A stretch of 64,000 bases of DNA. Source: Notoacmeibacter sp. MSK16QG-6. GTDB lineage: Bacteria; Pseudomonadota; Alphaproteobacteria; Rhizobiales; Rhizobiaceae. The DNA is taken from assembly GCF_024158145.1 (NCBI RefSeq), contig NZ_JAMYXM010000004.1, positions 62,001 to 126,000 of the forward strand, read 5' to 3'. The position numbers and the translations under genes are program-made. This document shows positions 48,099-56,386 of the stretch, one piece after another; position 1 is the stretch's first letter; the number at the start of each line of letters is the position of its first letter. The notes under the pieces are model-generated. The model made no database searches and had not been told where the DNA came from. It saw only the letters and a list, made by a program, of their open reading frames with translations.

Positions 48099-48326
48099 AT
48101 GGTCGAGCATCATCACGATAGCGCAATCGAGACAGGCGCCGAGATGGACTATGGTCAGCATGAGAAGACCTATTCCACGTTCGTCAGCCTGACGAAATGG
48201 AGCGTACTCATCAATGTCGTTCTGCTGATCGCGATGGCTTTCTTCTTCTTTACCTCTGCCGGGTTCTTTTCATCCATCATTCTGTTCATCATCCTGATGG
48301 CGGTCGGATACTTCTTCATCAAATAG
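48099..48326 (+). CDS. aa3-type cytochrome c oxidase subunit IV
   Basis: 75-residue protein with a His-rich N-terminus (MVEHHHDSAIE), the MDYGQHEKTYSTFVSLTKW block diagnostic of the bacterial aa3 subunit IV family (PF07835), and two hydrophobic stretches (VLINVVLLIAMAFFFF; SIILFIILMAVGYFFI). It is a small membrane subunit of the terminal oxidase; the main cta genes are not nearby, as is common. GGAG lies 11-12 bp upstream; a terminator follows. Confidence 0.88.
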   Translation: MVEHHHDSAIETGAEMDYGQHEKTYSTFVSLTKWSVLINVVLLIAMAFFFFTSAGFFSSIILFIILMAVGYFFIK

Positions 48327-48384
48327 GCCTTGGCCACGATCAGGTGAAAATCGGCCAGTCAGTCCGACTGATTGCATTTTTCAG

Positions 48385-48409
48385 CCCCGCCCTTCCGGCG
48401 GGGTTTTGT
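48385..48409 (+). terminator. Rho-independent terminator after the oxidase subunit IV gene
   Basis: Stem CCCCGCC / GGCGGGG with a 5-nt loop followed by a T-rich stretch (TTTTGTGTTTT), 58 bp after the stop codon. Confidence 0.88.
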
Positions 48410-48547
48410 GTTTTGATATCTGACTGTTGCAGGCCGTGTTCGTGGCCGATCACGGGCTTGGTAACCAAACTGTGAACAGGGAAATTGAACCTTTTGCTCT
48501 CCAGCGGCGTTCTTAGGGGACAGAGCGCATGACGTCTGGAGTGGGAA

Positions 48548-49978
48548 ATGAGTTTGGTAGCGGGACAAAGAACGGGCACGATGGCAGCGGGCGTCGCCCT
48601 TATTGCCGCAGTCGCCGTCGCAACACCCGCATATGCCGGCTACTATGACACGCTGCCCGAGGAGGCACGGCGCAACATCCAGGATTATCTGGTATGGACC
48701 GGTTATTACGATGCGCCGATCGATGGCGCTATCGGGCCGCAGACCGTTTCGGCGATTCAGGCCTGGCAGACCGAGAACGGCCACGCGGCCGATGGCATAC
48801 TGGCGGTGCTGGAAGCCGAGGCAATGGGCGAAGCGGCCCGCGAAGCCTATAGCCGCGCGCAGTTCACTGTCGGGACAGATGGCGATGCCGGTCTCTCTTA
48901 CGGCCTTCCCTATGCTCTGGTCAGTGTTGACGGCGAGAACGAATGGAACGGGCTGAATTTCGCCGACGACGAAAAACGTCTGCGCGTATCCTCGTTCCGC
49001 ATGGACGATATGACGGCCGAAAAGGTCGAACTTTTCGCTTCGACGGTTTTCGATGACGTCCCCGGTTTCGAGAGCGCAGTTGTCCGTTTCGAGAATGGCA
49101 ATCTTACGGTACGCGGCGGCGATCACACAGAGATCATGCGTATGGACGCCAAGCTTTTTGGCGATCAGTTGCGTGGTATCTTCGTATGGATGGACCGTGA
49201 TCTCATCAAGGAGAACCGCCATCTGCTGGCAGCAATGACCAACAGCCTCGAGCTGGCGCCGGTCGAGACAGCGCCTCTTTTTGCCGCCAATGCCGGTGAG
49301 AATGAAGGGATGCGCGCCATCTCGCTGCCCAATGCACCGAGCGATGGCGAGTTCCCGAGTGGTTCGGGAACGGGCTTTGTTGTCGACGCGGACGGATCGA
49401 TACTGACCAACGCTCACGTTGTGGCCGGTTGCGGCCGGATCGAAGTCAGCGGTGTCGGCGACGCGGCCGTCATGATCGCGGACGAAAGTCTCGATCTCGC
49501 ATTGCTTCGAGTCGATGGCGCCCGTGAACTGAAGCACGCCACCATTGCCATGGACGATCCGATGCTGGGCGAAGACGTTTTCGCCTTCGGTTATCCGCTA
49601 CCGCAGGCGCTCGGCAGTGAAATCGGCTTTTCGCGCGGAAGTGTCTCGTCGATGGTTGGCCTGCGCGCCGAGCCGACGCAGTTCCGCATGACGGCATCCG
49701 TGCAGCCCGGCAATTCTGGCGGTCCGCTCGTCGACGAAGAGGGGCGCGTAATTGGTATGGTTACGGCAAAGCTCGACGCCATGGCCGTTGCCAATGCGAC
49801 AGGCGATATTCCGCAGTCGATGAATTTTGCGATCCGCTCGTCAGTTTTGCGTGATTGGCTTGTGTCCAAAAACATCAGCTTCGATGCCGCAGAACGACGC
49901 GACGATTACAAGCGGGCATCCGCCGTCGCGAAAGATGCGAGCAGCTACACCCATCAGATCGTCTGCTACGAAGAGTAA
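48548..49978 (+). CDS. Exported trypsin-like serine protease with peptidoglycan-binding domain
   Basis: 476-residue protein. The N-terminal signal peptide (AAGVALIAAVAVATPAYAG) is followed by a PG_binding_1-type domain (LVWTGYYDAPIDGAIGPQTV, about 47-66), a middle region of unknown fold, and a DegP-like protease domain: catalytic His in LTNAHVVAGC (about 287), Asp in ESLDLALLRVD (about 315), Ser in QPGNSGGPLVD (about 388). No PDZ domain. It likely works at the cell wall or in the periplasm on exported proteins. Single-gene unit; the target is unknown. Confidence 0.86.
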   Translation: MSLVAGQRTGTMAAGVALIAAVAVATPAYAGYYDTLPEEARRNIQDYLVWTGYYDAPIDGAIGPQTVSAIQAWQTENGHAADGILAVLEAEAMGEAAREAYSRAQFTVGTDGDAGLSYGLPYALVSVDGENEWNGLNFADDEKRLRVSSFRMDDMTAEKVELFASTVFDDVPGFESAVVRFENGNLTVRGGDHTEIMRMDAKLFGDQLRGIFVWMDRDLIKENRHLLAAMTNSLELAPVETAPLFAANAGENEGMRAISLPNAPSDGEFPSGSGTGFVVDADGSILTNAHVVAGCGRIEVSGVGDAAVMIADESLDLALLRVDGARELKHATIAMDDPMLGEDVFAFGYPLPQALGSEIGFSRGSVSSMVGLRAEPTQFRMTASVQPGNSGGPLVDEEGRVIGMVTAKLDAMAVANATGDIPQSMNFAIRSSVLRDWLVSKNISFDAAERRDDYKRASAVAKDASSYTHQIVCYEE

Positions 49979-50068
49979 GCGGATTTTATATTGCCAAGAT
50001 TGATCGACTGCGCTGCCTCGATATTATCGTGGCGGCGTTTTCGTGATCGAAAATAAACGTAGTCTTGT

Positions 50069-50914
50069 CTAGCTGGTGACGCGCCGCAGACCTTCCTGCG
50101 CCGGCGCGTAGGACGGATCGAGCTTGGTGGCCTGCAAATAGGATTTGCGGGCGCGGGCATTGTCGCCACGACGTTCGTAGATCAGCGCCTGATTGGCCCA
50201 GCTTTCGGCGACGTCATTATCGAGCTTGATGGCCTGATTGAAGTCAGCGAAGGCGTTATCTTCATCGCCCAGCGCCAGGTAGGAGAGACCGCGACCGTTA
50301 TACGGCGCTGGCGCATCGTTCTGGAGCGATATTGCCGATGCGAAATCCTCGATGGCGTAATTGTGCTGGCCCTGCTGCTGGTAAAGCAGGCCGCGGTTGT
50401 AATAGGCGCGCGCATCGGTGGTATCGAGCCGGATCGCCTGCTCGAAATCCTGAAACGCCGCCTGGGTCTGGTTGAGGTCCCGATATAGATTGCCACGGCC
50501 GATATAGGCCGCATCATAGCTCTGATTGATCGAGATCGAACGATTGTAATCAGCCAGAGCGCCAGTCCGGTCGCCCTTCAGTCGCTTGATCAACCCACGA
50601 TTGGCCCAGGCCTGATAGTAATTCGGGTTCAGTTGCAGCGCTTTGTCGAAATCGGCAAGCGCGGCATCGTAACGCCCCGCCTTGCCATAGGCCGAGCCGC
50701 GAACGTTGTAGGCAGCCGGATCATTGGGACTGCGCTGGATGACGGCCGAAAGGGAACCGATATTTTCCGTCGAACCTTCCGCCGTGTTCAGCGCCGTCAG
50801 TTGCTGACCGGTGCCTGTCTGACATGCGGCAAGAGGCACGAACATGCAAAGAGCCAGGATTTGCAGAGAGCGAAACGGGCGATCCGTAACGCGTTTGCAA
50901 TCGTGATTCGGCAT
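50069..50914 (-). CDS. TPR-repeat lipoprotein
   Basis: 281-residue lipoprotein: signal sequence RSLQILALCMFVPLAAC with lipobox LAAC, then about six tetratricopeptide repeats (for example DPAAYNVRGSAYGKAGRYDA; YYQAWANRGLIKRLKGDR; RAYYNRGLLYQQQGQHNYA). NlpI-like proteins of this kind scaffold cell-envelope protein complexes. The ATG at 50914 is used; a GTG at 50956 has a stronger GAGGGGG site, so an extra 14 residues are possible. Convergent with the protease gene; role unknown. Confidence 0.83.
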   Translation of the reverse strand: MPNHDCKRVTDRPFRSLQILALCMFVPLAACQTGTGQQLTALNTAEGSTENIGSLSAVIQRSPNDPAAYNVRGSAYGKAGRYDAALADFDKALQLNPNYYQAWANRGLIKRLKGDRTGALADYNRSISINQSYDAAYIGRGNLYRDLNQTQAAFQDFEQAIRLDTTDARAYYNRGLLYQQQGQHNYAIEDFASAISLQNDAPAPYNGRGLSYLALGDEDNAFADFNQAIKLDNDVAESWANQALIYERRGDNARARKSYLQATKLDPSYAPAQEGLRRVTS

Positions 50915-51086
50915 GGCCTGCCGGGATGGCGTCTGGCGGAAAATCGGATTCACCACGTTTTATCGTCCCCCTCGGGACAGCCCGGCTTTGGGTGTCGAGC
51001 GCCCCGGTCGCATCATATGAAAATGGCGGCGAGTTTCCCCACCGCCATCGGCAATACCGTTTGATTCGGTCAAAAACGCGGCGCGA

Positions 51087-51314
51087 TCAGCGTGCGCCCG
51101 GACGACCGCCAAGCAGGCCTTCGCGCTGCGCGCGCTTGCGGGCCAGCTTGCGGGCGCGGCGAACGGCTTCGGCTTTTTCGCGGGCGCGCTTCTCGGACGG
51201 CTTCTCGTAATGGCCCCGCATCTTCATTTCCCGGAAGATACCTTCGCGCTGCATCTTCTTCTTGAGTGCGCGAAGAGCCTGATCAACATTGTTGTCTCGA
51301 ACGAGTACCTGCAC
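51087..51314 (-). CDS. rpsU: 30S ribosomal protein S21
   Basis: 75-residue basic protein, [20 protein letters not shown], with RREIF-type core ([21 protein letters not shown]) and a long arginine-rich C-terminus typical of alphaproteobacterial S21. It is a late-assembling small-subunit protein near the 3' end of 16S rRNA. Single gene; 260 bp of upstream sequence precede it. Confidence 0.96.
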   Translation of the reverse strand: MQVLVRDNNVDQALRALKKKMQREGIFREMKMRGHYEKPSEKRAREKAEAVRRARKLARKRAQREGLLGGRPGAR

Positions 51315-51575
51315 TTAAACGACCGTCCTATCTTTCGTGCCCAAGCGGTGGGCCGGTTGATGAATAAGCGAATGTCCGTTCCTTGCTGGAACGCCCGAAC
51401 CACAGTGCGGTTTAGGAGTATGACAAACGCCGCAGTGCCGCCCGGCACTACGAATTGGAGCGGCCTATAGCAAAGACGGTGCAATCTGTCCAGCCATGGT
51501 TTGGCGTCGAGGCGCTGGCGGCAACCTGCTTTTTAACCCACATAGAAAGACAAAACGACGAGGCATGAGGGCCTG
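51315..51575. other. Intergenic region between rpsU and an unknown membrane protein
   Basis: 261 bp holding the divergent promoters of rpsU (leftward) and the membrane protein gene (rightward). I see no repeat, hairpin or small gene that I can support. Confidence 0.5.
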
Positions 51576-52073
51576 ATGACGCAGATCGCTATTGGACCGG
51601 GCATGGCGGAACGTATCGTCGCTCTGGACGCAGATGGCTACGACCGGGCCGACATTGCAGCTTGGCTCCAGCAGCAGGGGCTGCCTCCCGAGCAGGCCTC
51701 GACCCTTGTGTCGGAAATTCTGGAAGCCGAAGCGATGGGCGAACTCACTCGACAGAAGGCGAAGCCTCCACTGTCCGGCGCGGTCAAGACATCGCGGGCT
51801 GCCTTCCGCTTTCTTCTGACCGCTGCCATTGTCGTGGCTGCCTCCTCGCTCATAGCTTGGCTCTCCGGCTTTCTGCCGGCTCTGTTCGGTTGGGTCGGCC
51901 TATATGGTATCGGCCTCCTGTTCGGTCGGCTTGTGGCGACGGTTGCGGGTCTGGTCTTTGCATTGGTCGGTATCGCTATGGGTGCGGATGGACGCGACTA
52001 TCCGCTGATAGCAGGGGCTCTTACCGGTGCAGCCCTTTTTTACGGGTTCATACTGCAATGGGGCGGTTTCTGA
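51576..52073 (+). CDS. Unknown membrane protein
   Basis: 165-residue protein. The N-terminal 50 residues form a short helical domain (MAERIVALDADGYDRADIAA, WLQQQGLPPEQASTLVSEIL) reminiscent of UBA-like or UPF-type helical bundles. After a charged linker come three or four membrane helices (FLLTAAIVVAASSLIAWLSG; GYGIGLLFGRLVATVAGLVF-like; YPLIAGALTGAALFYGFILQ). No motif identifies a function. It lies 74 bp upstream of a small acidic protein gene. Confidence 0.7.
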   Translation: MTQIAIGPGMAERIVALDADGYDRADIAAWLQQQGLPPEQASTLVSEILEAEAMGELTRQKAKPPLSGAVKTSRAAFRFLLTAAIVVAASSLIAWLSGFLPALFGWVGLYGIGLLFGRLVATVAGLVFALVGIAMGADGRDYPLIAGALTGAALFYGFILQWGGF

Positions 52074-52147
52074 TCACAGGAAACGAGGAACGAAAGCCGT
52101 GATTGTCGCGTTTATTCCCTGTAATCCAGATGATTGAGGGACTTACG

Positions 52148-52375
52148 ATGACCAATCTTATTGCTTCACAGCCGATAATCGAACCGGGCCTTATCGCCGC
52201 GCTGTTTCTCGGTGACGAAAAGTCACCGTCGGAAGAATTCAAGGACGATCGCAAAAAGCACAAGGGCGATATGACGGAAGACGAAGAGGTGACGGAAGGG
52301 CTGGAAGACTCCTTCCCGGCTTCCGATCCGGTCTCGCCGACACGAACAGATAAACCAGCCGGCGCAGCCGACTGA
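52148..52375 (+). CDS. Small acidic protein with SFPASDP motif
   Basis: 75-residue hydrophilic protein ending in GLEDSFPASDPVSPT, a motif I recognise from many short bacterial proteins of unknown function. N-terminus MTNLIASQPIIEPG and a highly charged middle (EEFKDDRKKHKGDMTEDEEV) suggest it is mostly disordered. GAGGG precedes the ATG. Followed by a terminator. Confidence 0.72.
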   Translation: MTNLIASQPIIEPGLIAALFLGDEKSPSEEFKDDRKKHKGDMTEDEEVTEGLEDSFPASDPVSPTRTDKPAGAAD

Positions 52376-52406
52376 CGCCAGGCCCAATTGGCTGATTGAC
52401 GTTTTG

Positions 52407-52433
52407 CCCCGCGCCGTGTCGGTGCGGGGTTTT
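52407..52433 (+). terminator. Rho-independent terminator after the small acidic protein gene
   Basis: Stem CCCCGC-GCCG / CGGT-GCGGGG (one G-T pair) followed by TTTTATATT. The T-run serves plus-strand transcription; it abuts the convergent SDR gene. Confidence 0.85.
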
Positions 52434-53205
52434 ATATTGCGCCGATACCGCCATCGACAGCGATGGCTTGGCCCGTCATGAACCCATTGGCCGGATCGGC
52501 GGCGAAAAGGATCGCCGCGATCACTTCGCTGACTTCGGCAAGTCTGGCCATCGGTACGCCGCGCGTCATGAACGTTTCCGCTTCGGCTGTGGGCAGATCG
52601 GATCGCGCGATCTCATCTACCGCCATAGGCGTGCGCGAAAAGGCCGGGCATACGGCGTTGATGCGAATGCCGCGGCGGGCATTCTCGGCCGCCGCCGTTT
52701 TCGTCATGCCCACCACGCCGTGTTTTGCAGCGGCATAGATGCCAAGCCCCGGCGCGCCACCGAGACCAGCGACCGATGCGATATTGACGATGGCGCAACC
52801 GTCATGTGCTTTCGCCTCGTTCTGCAGCGCTGGGATCTGTGCGCAAAGCGCGTGAAAGACTCCCATCAGATCGATGTCGATCACCTTGCGGGCCATATCG
52901 GCCGGTATCTCATGCATCCGATAATGGGGATGGGCGATGCCGGCATTGTTGACGGCGATGTCGAGACGGCCGAAGCGATCCTTTGCCGTCGCGACCAGCT
53001 CTTGATGGAGCGTCGGCTCCGTCACATCGCCGCTGACATAGACGAAACGGTCCGGATCGAGACCGGTAAGCGCCTCGGCCGGTTCCTCGGCAAGATCGGA
53101 TAGGACAAGGCGTGTGCCTTCCGCCGCGAAAGCTTTGGCTGCGGCCGCGCCGAAACCGCCATTGGCGCCGGTGAGAATGACCACGCGGTTTTCAAAGCGG
53201 TTCAT
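52432..53205 (-). CDS. Short-chain dehydrogenase/reductase
   Basis: 257-residue SDR: cofactor motif TGANGGFGAA (about 12-21), NNAG (about 89), catalytic Ser in NIASVAG and YAAAK (Tyr/Lys pair, about 157-161), and the C-terminal GQAIAVDGGIGAI. NAD(H) rather than NADP(H) is suggested by the Asp in LVLSDLAEE. The start at 53205 overlaps the phosphotransferase stop (ATGA). Last gene of a four-gene minus-strand set; likely oxidises a 3-hydroxyacyl-CoA or alcohol in the acyl-CoA island. Confidence 0.88.
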   Translation of the reverse strand: MNRFENRVVILTGANGGFGAAAAKAFAAEGTRLVLSDLAEEPAEALTGLDPDRFVYVSGDVTEPTLHQELVATAKDRFGRLDIAVNNAGIAHPHYRMHEIPADMARKVIDIDLMGVFHALCAQIPALQNEAKAHDGCAIVNIASVAGLGGAPGLGIYAAAKHGVVGMTKTAAAENARRGIRINAVCPAFSRTPMAVDEIARSDLPTAEAETFMTRGVPMARLAEVSEVIAAILFAADPANGFMTGQAIAVDGGIGAI

Positions 53206-54251
53206 GAGCGGCTGTTCGTTTCGTTCAGCGACTGGACGGCAAGTTGTGCCAGAAGCGGTACGGCGCGGCCCATCAGAGCCGCCCGTTCGGGATTGGCGGC
53301 GTTGCCGTCGAGCGAGCGGCGGTAAACGCCCTGCAGGATCGCCGCCAGCCGGAAGAACGAAAATGCGATGTAATAATTCCAATTCGCCGGCGGAGCGATA
53401 CCGCGTCGTTTACAATATCGTTCGACATAATCTTCTTCTGACGGCAAGCCGTGCGCGGCCCGGTCGATGCCGCCTAGGCCCTTGAAACCGCCCTGGTGCG
53501 GCAAGCGCCATTGCATGCACTGATAGGCGAGGTCGGCGAACGGATGACCGAGCGTCGATAGCTCCCAGTCCAGCAAAGCAATGACGCACGGTTCATCCGG
53601 CGCGAACATCATATTGTCGAGTCGGTAATCGCCATGAACGAGGCTGGCGTGGCCATCATCGGCTGGCTCGTTTTCGTCGAGCCAGGCCATAAGGCGGTTC
53701 ATCGGTTCGATCGTATCCGTTTCGGAAGCGCGGTACTGTTTCGACCAGCGCGAGAATTGCCGGGAAAAATAGGAGCCGGGCTTGCCGTAGTCCGATAGGC
53801 CGACGGCATCGACATTCACCGAATGGAGGGCCGCAAGAGTGGCGTTCATCGAATCGTAGATTGCGGCGCGTTCTTCATCCGATCGGGCGTCGGGGACAAG
53901 GGGGTCCCAGAAGATGCGGCCTTCCTTGAACTCCATGATGTAGAATTGTCGTCCGATAGGGCTCTCCTGCCCATCCGGCGAAAGCGCATAGACTTTCGGG
54001 ACCGGGACGTCGGTTGCGGCAAGAGCGGATATGATGCGGTATTCCCTGTCCACCTGATGGGCGGATTTCAGCAGATCGCCCGGCGGCTTGGCGCGCAGCA
54101 CGTAGCGTCCGCTCTTGGCATCGATGCGGTATGTCGGGTTGGACTGGCCGGCCGTGATCTTCTCGATGGTCTGAAAGCCTTCGAAACCCTCGACATACTC
54201 TTGCAGCCAAGGCGTGACGCTCTCGCCGGAAATACCGTTCGGTTCGCTCAT
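53202..54251 (-). CDS. APH-like phosphotransferase (ACAD10/LvaA-type, acyl-CoA metabolism)
   Basis: 349-residue kinase-fold protein. An N-lobe with ITAGQSNPTYRIDAKSGRYVLRAKP, Brenner motif LVHGDYRLDNMMF (about 207) and metal motif ALLDWELSTLGHPFADLAY (about 228). In Pseudomonas LvaA and in the kinase half of animal ACAD10/11, such domains phosphorylate 4-hydroxyacyl-CoA so that an acyl-CoA dehydrogenase can eliminate phosphate. A dehydrogenase of matching type is encoded at 56387-57625. The start at 54251 follows the MaoC gene by 2 bp with a GAGGAGG site. Drug-resistance function is unlikely. Confidence 0.85.
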   Translation of the reverse strand: MSEPNGISGESVTPWLQEYVEGFEGFQTIEKITAGQSNPTYRIDAKSGRYVLRAKPPGDLLKSAHQVDREYRIISALAATDVPVPKVYALSPDGQESPIGRQFYIMEFKEGRIFWDPLVPDARSDEERAAIYDSMNATLAALHSVNVDAVGLSDYGKPGSYFSRQFSRWSKQYRASETDTIEPMNRLMAWLDENEPADDGHASLVHGDYRLDNMMFAPDEPCVIALLDWELSTLGHPFADLAYQCMQWRLPHQGGFKGLGGIDRAAHGLPSEEDYVERYCKRRGIAPPANWNYYIAFSFFRLAAILQGVYRRSLDGNAANPERAALMGRAVPLLAQLAVQSLNETNSRS

Positions 54252-54253
54252 CG

Positions 54254-54766
54254 CTACGAAGCCTCCTCCATCATCGCCAGTGTTATCCACCGCGCGACCA
54301 GAGCCGGCCGCTCCTGTCCTTCGATCTCGACCTCGACACGCCATGTTAGCTGAACATGTCCCGATTGCCTCGTCGACAGACCGAGCAAGGTGAAATTGCC
54401 GCGTATTCGACTTCCGGCCGGAACGGGGGCAATAAAGCGGATCTCGTCAAAGCCGTAATTAATGGCGGCTGTCTGGCCTTTCAGCTTCGGAATGACGTCA
54501 TTGGCAAACGCCGAAAGCAAAGAAAGCGTCAGAAAGCCGTGTGCGATGGTCGTTTGAAACGCGGTCTCGGCTCTCACCCGCTTCTCGTCAAGATGAATGA
54601 AATTATGATCTTCGGTAATATCGGCGAAGGCCGCGATCCTGTCCTGACCGATATTGCGCCATGCCGACCGACCCAACATCTCTCCGATCCCTTTTCGTAG
54701 TTGGTCCAGAGAAATGCCGTTCCTGACCGCGATGTCAGTTTGGCTCATGTCATGCGGTGGCGTCAC
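54254..54766 (-). CDS. MaoC-like (R)-enoyl-CoA hydratase/dehydratase
   Basis: 170-residue hot-dog-fold protein. Active-site Asp/His in ADITEDHNFIHLDEKRV (about 48-63) and HGFLTLSLLSAF. It hydrates 2-enoyl-CoA. The GTG at 54766 is used because AGGAA precedes it properly, 3 bp downstream of the SDR stop; ATG at 54748 is the alternative. It sits between an SDR and the phosphotransferase, consistent with hydrating an enoyl-CoA formed in the island. Confidence 0.84.
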   Translation of the reverse strand: MTPPHDMSQTDIAVRNGISLDQLRKGIGEMLGRSAWRNIGQDRIAAFADITEDHNFIHLDEKRVRAETAFQTTIAHGFLTLSLLSAFANDVIPKLKGQTAAINYGFDEIRFIAPVPAGSRIRGNFTLLGLSTRQSGHVQLTWRVEVEIEGQERPALVARWITLAMMEEAS

Positions 54767-54769
54767 ATT

Positions 54770-55588
54770 CTATTCCTGAAAAAGTTTCATGCCGTGCTGG
54801 ACCGACTGACCGCCATCCAGCGGCAAGATTGCGCCGGTAACGTATGCGCCAGCACGCGAGCATAGATAAAGAATTGCGCCTGCCATATCGTCCGGTGCCC
54901 CAATGCGTCCGAGCGGCACGCGGTTGCCGATCGTTTCGGCCTGCTCATCGGTTGCCGTTGCAAAGGCCGTCATCCGGCTTCGAAACGGGCCGGGGGCAAA
55001 TGCATTCACGGTGATACGCCGATCGGCGAATTCGTTAGCAAGCGTTCTGGTCAGATGATGAACAGCTGCCTTGGATGCCGTGTAAGAATACGCGCCGTCG
55101 GCAATGGGCTGCGTTCCCATGACCGAGCCGATATTGACGATGCGCGCCGGATCGTCGTCGCTGGCGGCGGCTTCCAGCAAAGGGGTCAGATTGCGGGTCA
55201 GGTGGAAAATCGCCGCGACGTTGATGTCCATCACCTTCTGCCAGGCATGATAGGGAAACTCTTCAAAAGGCGCGCCCCAGGAGACACCGGCATTGTTGAC
55301 GAGGATCGAGAGCTTTTCGGTCCGCTGCTTTACGGCGGCAGTCAACGCCTCTAACCCCTCTTCTGTCGAGACGTCCGCCCCAAAACCCTCAGCCGAGCCC
55401 GGCGCATCCAGAGCGTTCAGTTGCTCGGCGACAGCCTCGCAATCCTCAGCCTTTCGTGAGGCGATCATTACGTGAGCGCCGCCCTGCACAAGCCCGGTCG
55501 CGATCATCCGCCCAATGCCGGTTGCCCCACCAGTCACAAGCGCAGTCTTGCCTGCAATGGAGAAAAGGTCTGAAGTGAAACTGCCCAT
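54770..55588 (-). CDS. Short-chain dehydrogenase/reductase
   Basis: 272-residue SDR. Cofactor loop VTGGATGIGRM (about 18-28), Arg after the second strand (MIASRKAED) favouring NADP(H), NNAG (about 97), Ser in NIGSVMG and YSYTASKAA (catalytic Tyr/Lys), C-terminal PLDGGQSVQHG. First gene of the minus-strand set SDR-MaoC-phosphotransferase-SDR, divergent to the TetR regulator, with a palindrome between them. Likely a beta-hydroxyacyl-CoA or beta-ketoacyl-CoA oxidoreductase. Confidence 0.88.
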   Translation of the reverse strand: MGSFTSDLFSIAGKTALVTGGATGIGRMIATGLVQGGAHVMIASRKAEDCEAVAEQLNALDAPGSAEGFGADVSTEEGLEALTAAVKQRTEKLSILVNNAGVSWGAPFEEFPYHAWQKVMDINVAAIFHLTRNLTPLLEAAASDDDPARIVNIGSVMGTQPIADGAYSYTASKAAVHHLTRTLANEFADRRITVNAFAPGPFRSRMTAFATATDEQAETIGNRVPLGRIGAPDDMAGAILYLCSRAGAYVTGAILPLDGGQSVQHGMKLFQE

Positions 55589-55634
55589 AAATACCTCCCA
55601 ATCGTCCGCCTAACGAGTACAGTCGCGTTGACAA

Positions 55635-55650
55635 CATACTCAGTAGTATG
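55635..55650. promoter_or_regulatory. Candidate TetR operator in the divergent promoter region
   Basis: CATACT-CAGT-AGTATG, a perfect 6-bp inverted repeat, directly next to a TTGACA hexamer (55629-55634), in the 152-bp gap between the SDR and TetR genes. It is well placed to repress both directions. Confidence 0.6.
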
Positions 55651-55740
55651 ATCACATCGCCGTGAAGCACAAGAGCCGGGGGGAGCGGTTCGCCGTTGGA
55701 GGACAGCAATGCTCCGAACGGATGCGGCGAGGAGGAGATG

Positions 55741-56382
55741 ATGGGAAGCCCAGCCTTACGCGAGAATAGCGCGCCGGAAAATTCGCGCTTGGAAATTCTG
55801 CAGGCAGCGGCGGAGAGCTTCGAACAGCGCGGGTTCTCCGCTACATCCATTGATGACGTTGCGCGGATGCTGGGCTGTACAAAGGGGCGGATCTACCATC
55901 ATTTCGGCTCGAAAGCCGATCTCTTTGCTGCGGTTTTCCGCCTCGGCATGGAAATGAATTTTGCGGCAGTCGAGCCGCTGACCCACACCGATGCATCTGC
56001 CACCGAAAAGCTGCGCATGATGGCGGAAGAACATGTGCGTCAAATGGTGACAACAAAGCCATTCCAGCGCGTCGTGTGGGACGGCGTCGAACTGCTCATG
56101 CGTGGCGCTTTGACGCCCGAACAACGCGATGAATGCCTTCGCCTCCAGCAGAGCCGTAAGCGGTACAGCGCTCTTTTCCGGGCGCAGATGGAAAAAGCAA
56201 AGGCTGACGGCACGGTCCAGTATGACGATCTTTCGGTCGCGACGCAGGTTCTTTTCACCTGCCTGAACTCGCCTGTCTTCTGGTACCGCCCGCGGATCGC
56301 CGATCTGCGCAAGGACCAGGATGCGGTGATCGAACAGGTGGTGCGTTTTGGCCTGAACGGTCTTGGAATGAAGGAGGCATAG
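55741..56382 (+). CDS. TetR-family regulator of the acyl-CoA island
   Basis: 213-residue TetR protein: HTH FSATSIDDVARMLGCTKGRI and YHHFGSKADLFAAVF at the N-terminus, C-terminal ligand domain with hydrophobic helices. The second ATG (55741) has GGAGG at a workable distance; the first ATG (55738) abuts it. It is followed 4 bp later by the acyl-CoA dehydrogenase gene, and divergent to the SDR set, so it likely senses an acyl-CoA and controls both arms. Confidence 0.87.
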   Translation: MGSPALRENSAPENSRLEILQAAAESFEQRGFSATSIDDVARMLGCTKGRIYHHFGSKADLFAAVFRLGMEMNFAAVEPLTHTDASATEKLRMMAEEHVRQMVTTKPFQRVVWDGVELLMRGALTPEQRDECLRLQQSRKRYSALFRAQMEKAKADGTVQYDDLSVATQVLFTCLNSPVFWYRPRIADLRKDQDAVIEQVVRFGLNGLGMKEA

Positions 56383-56386
56383 CGAC

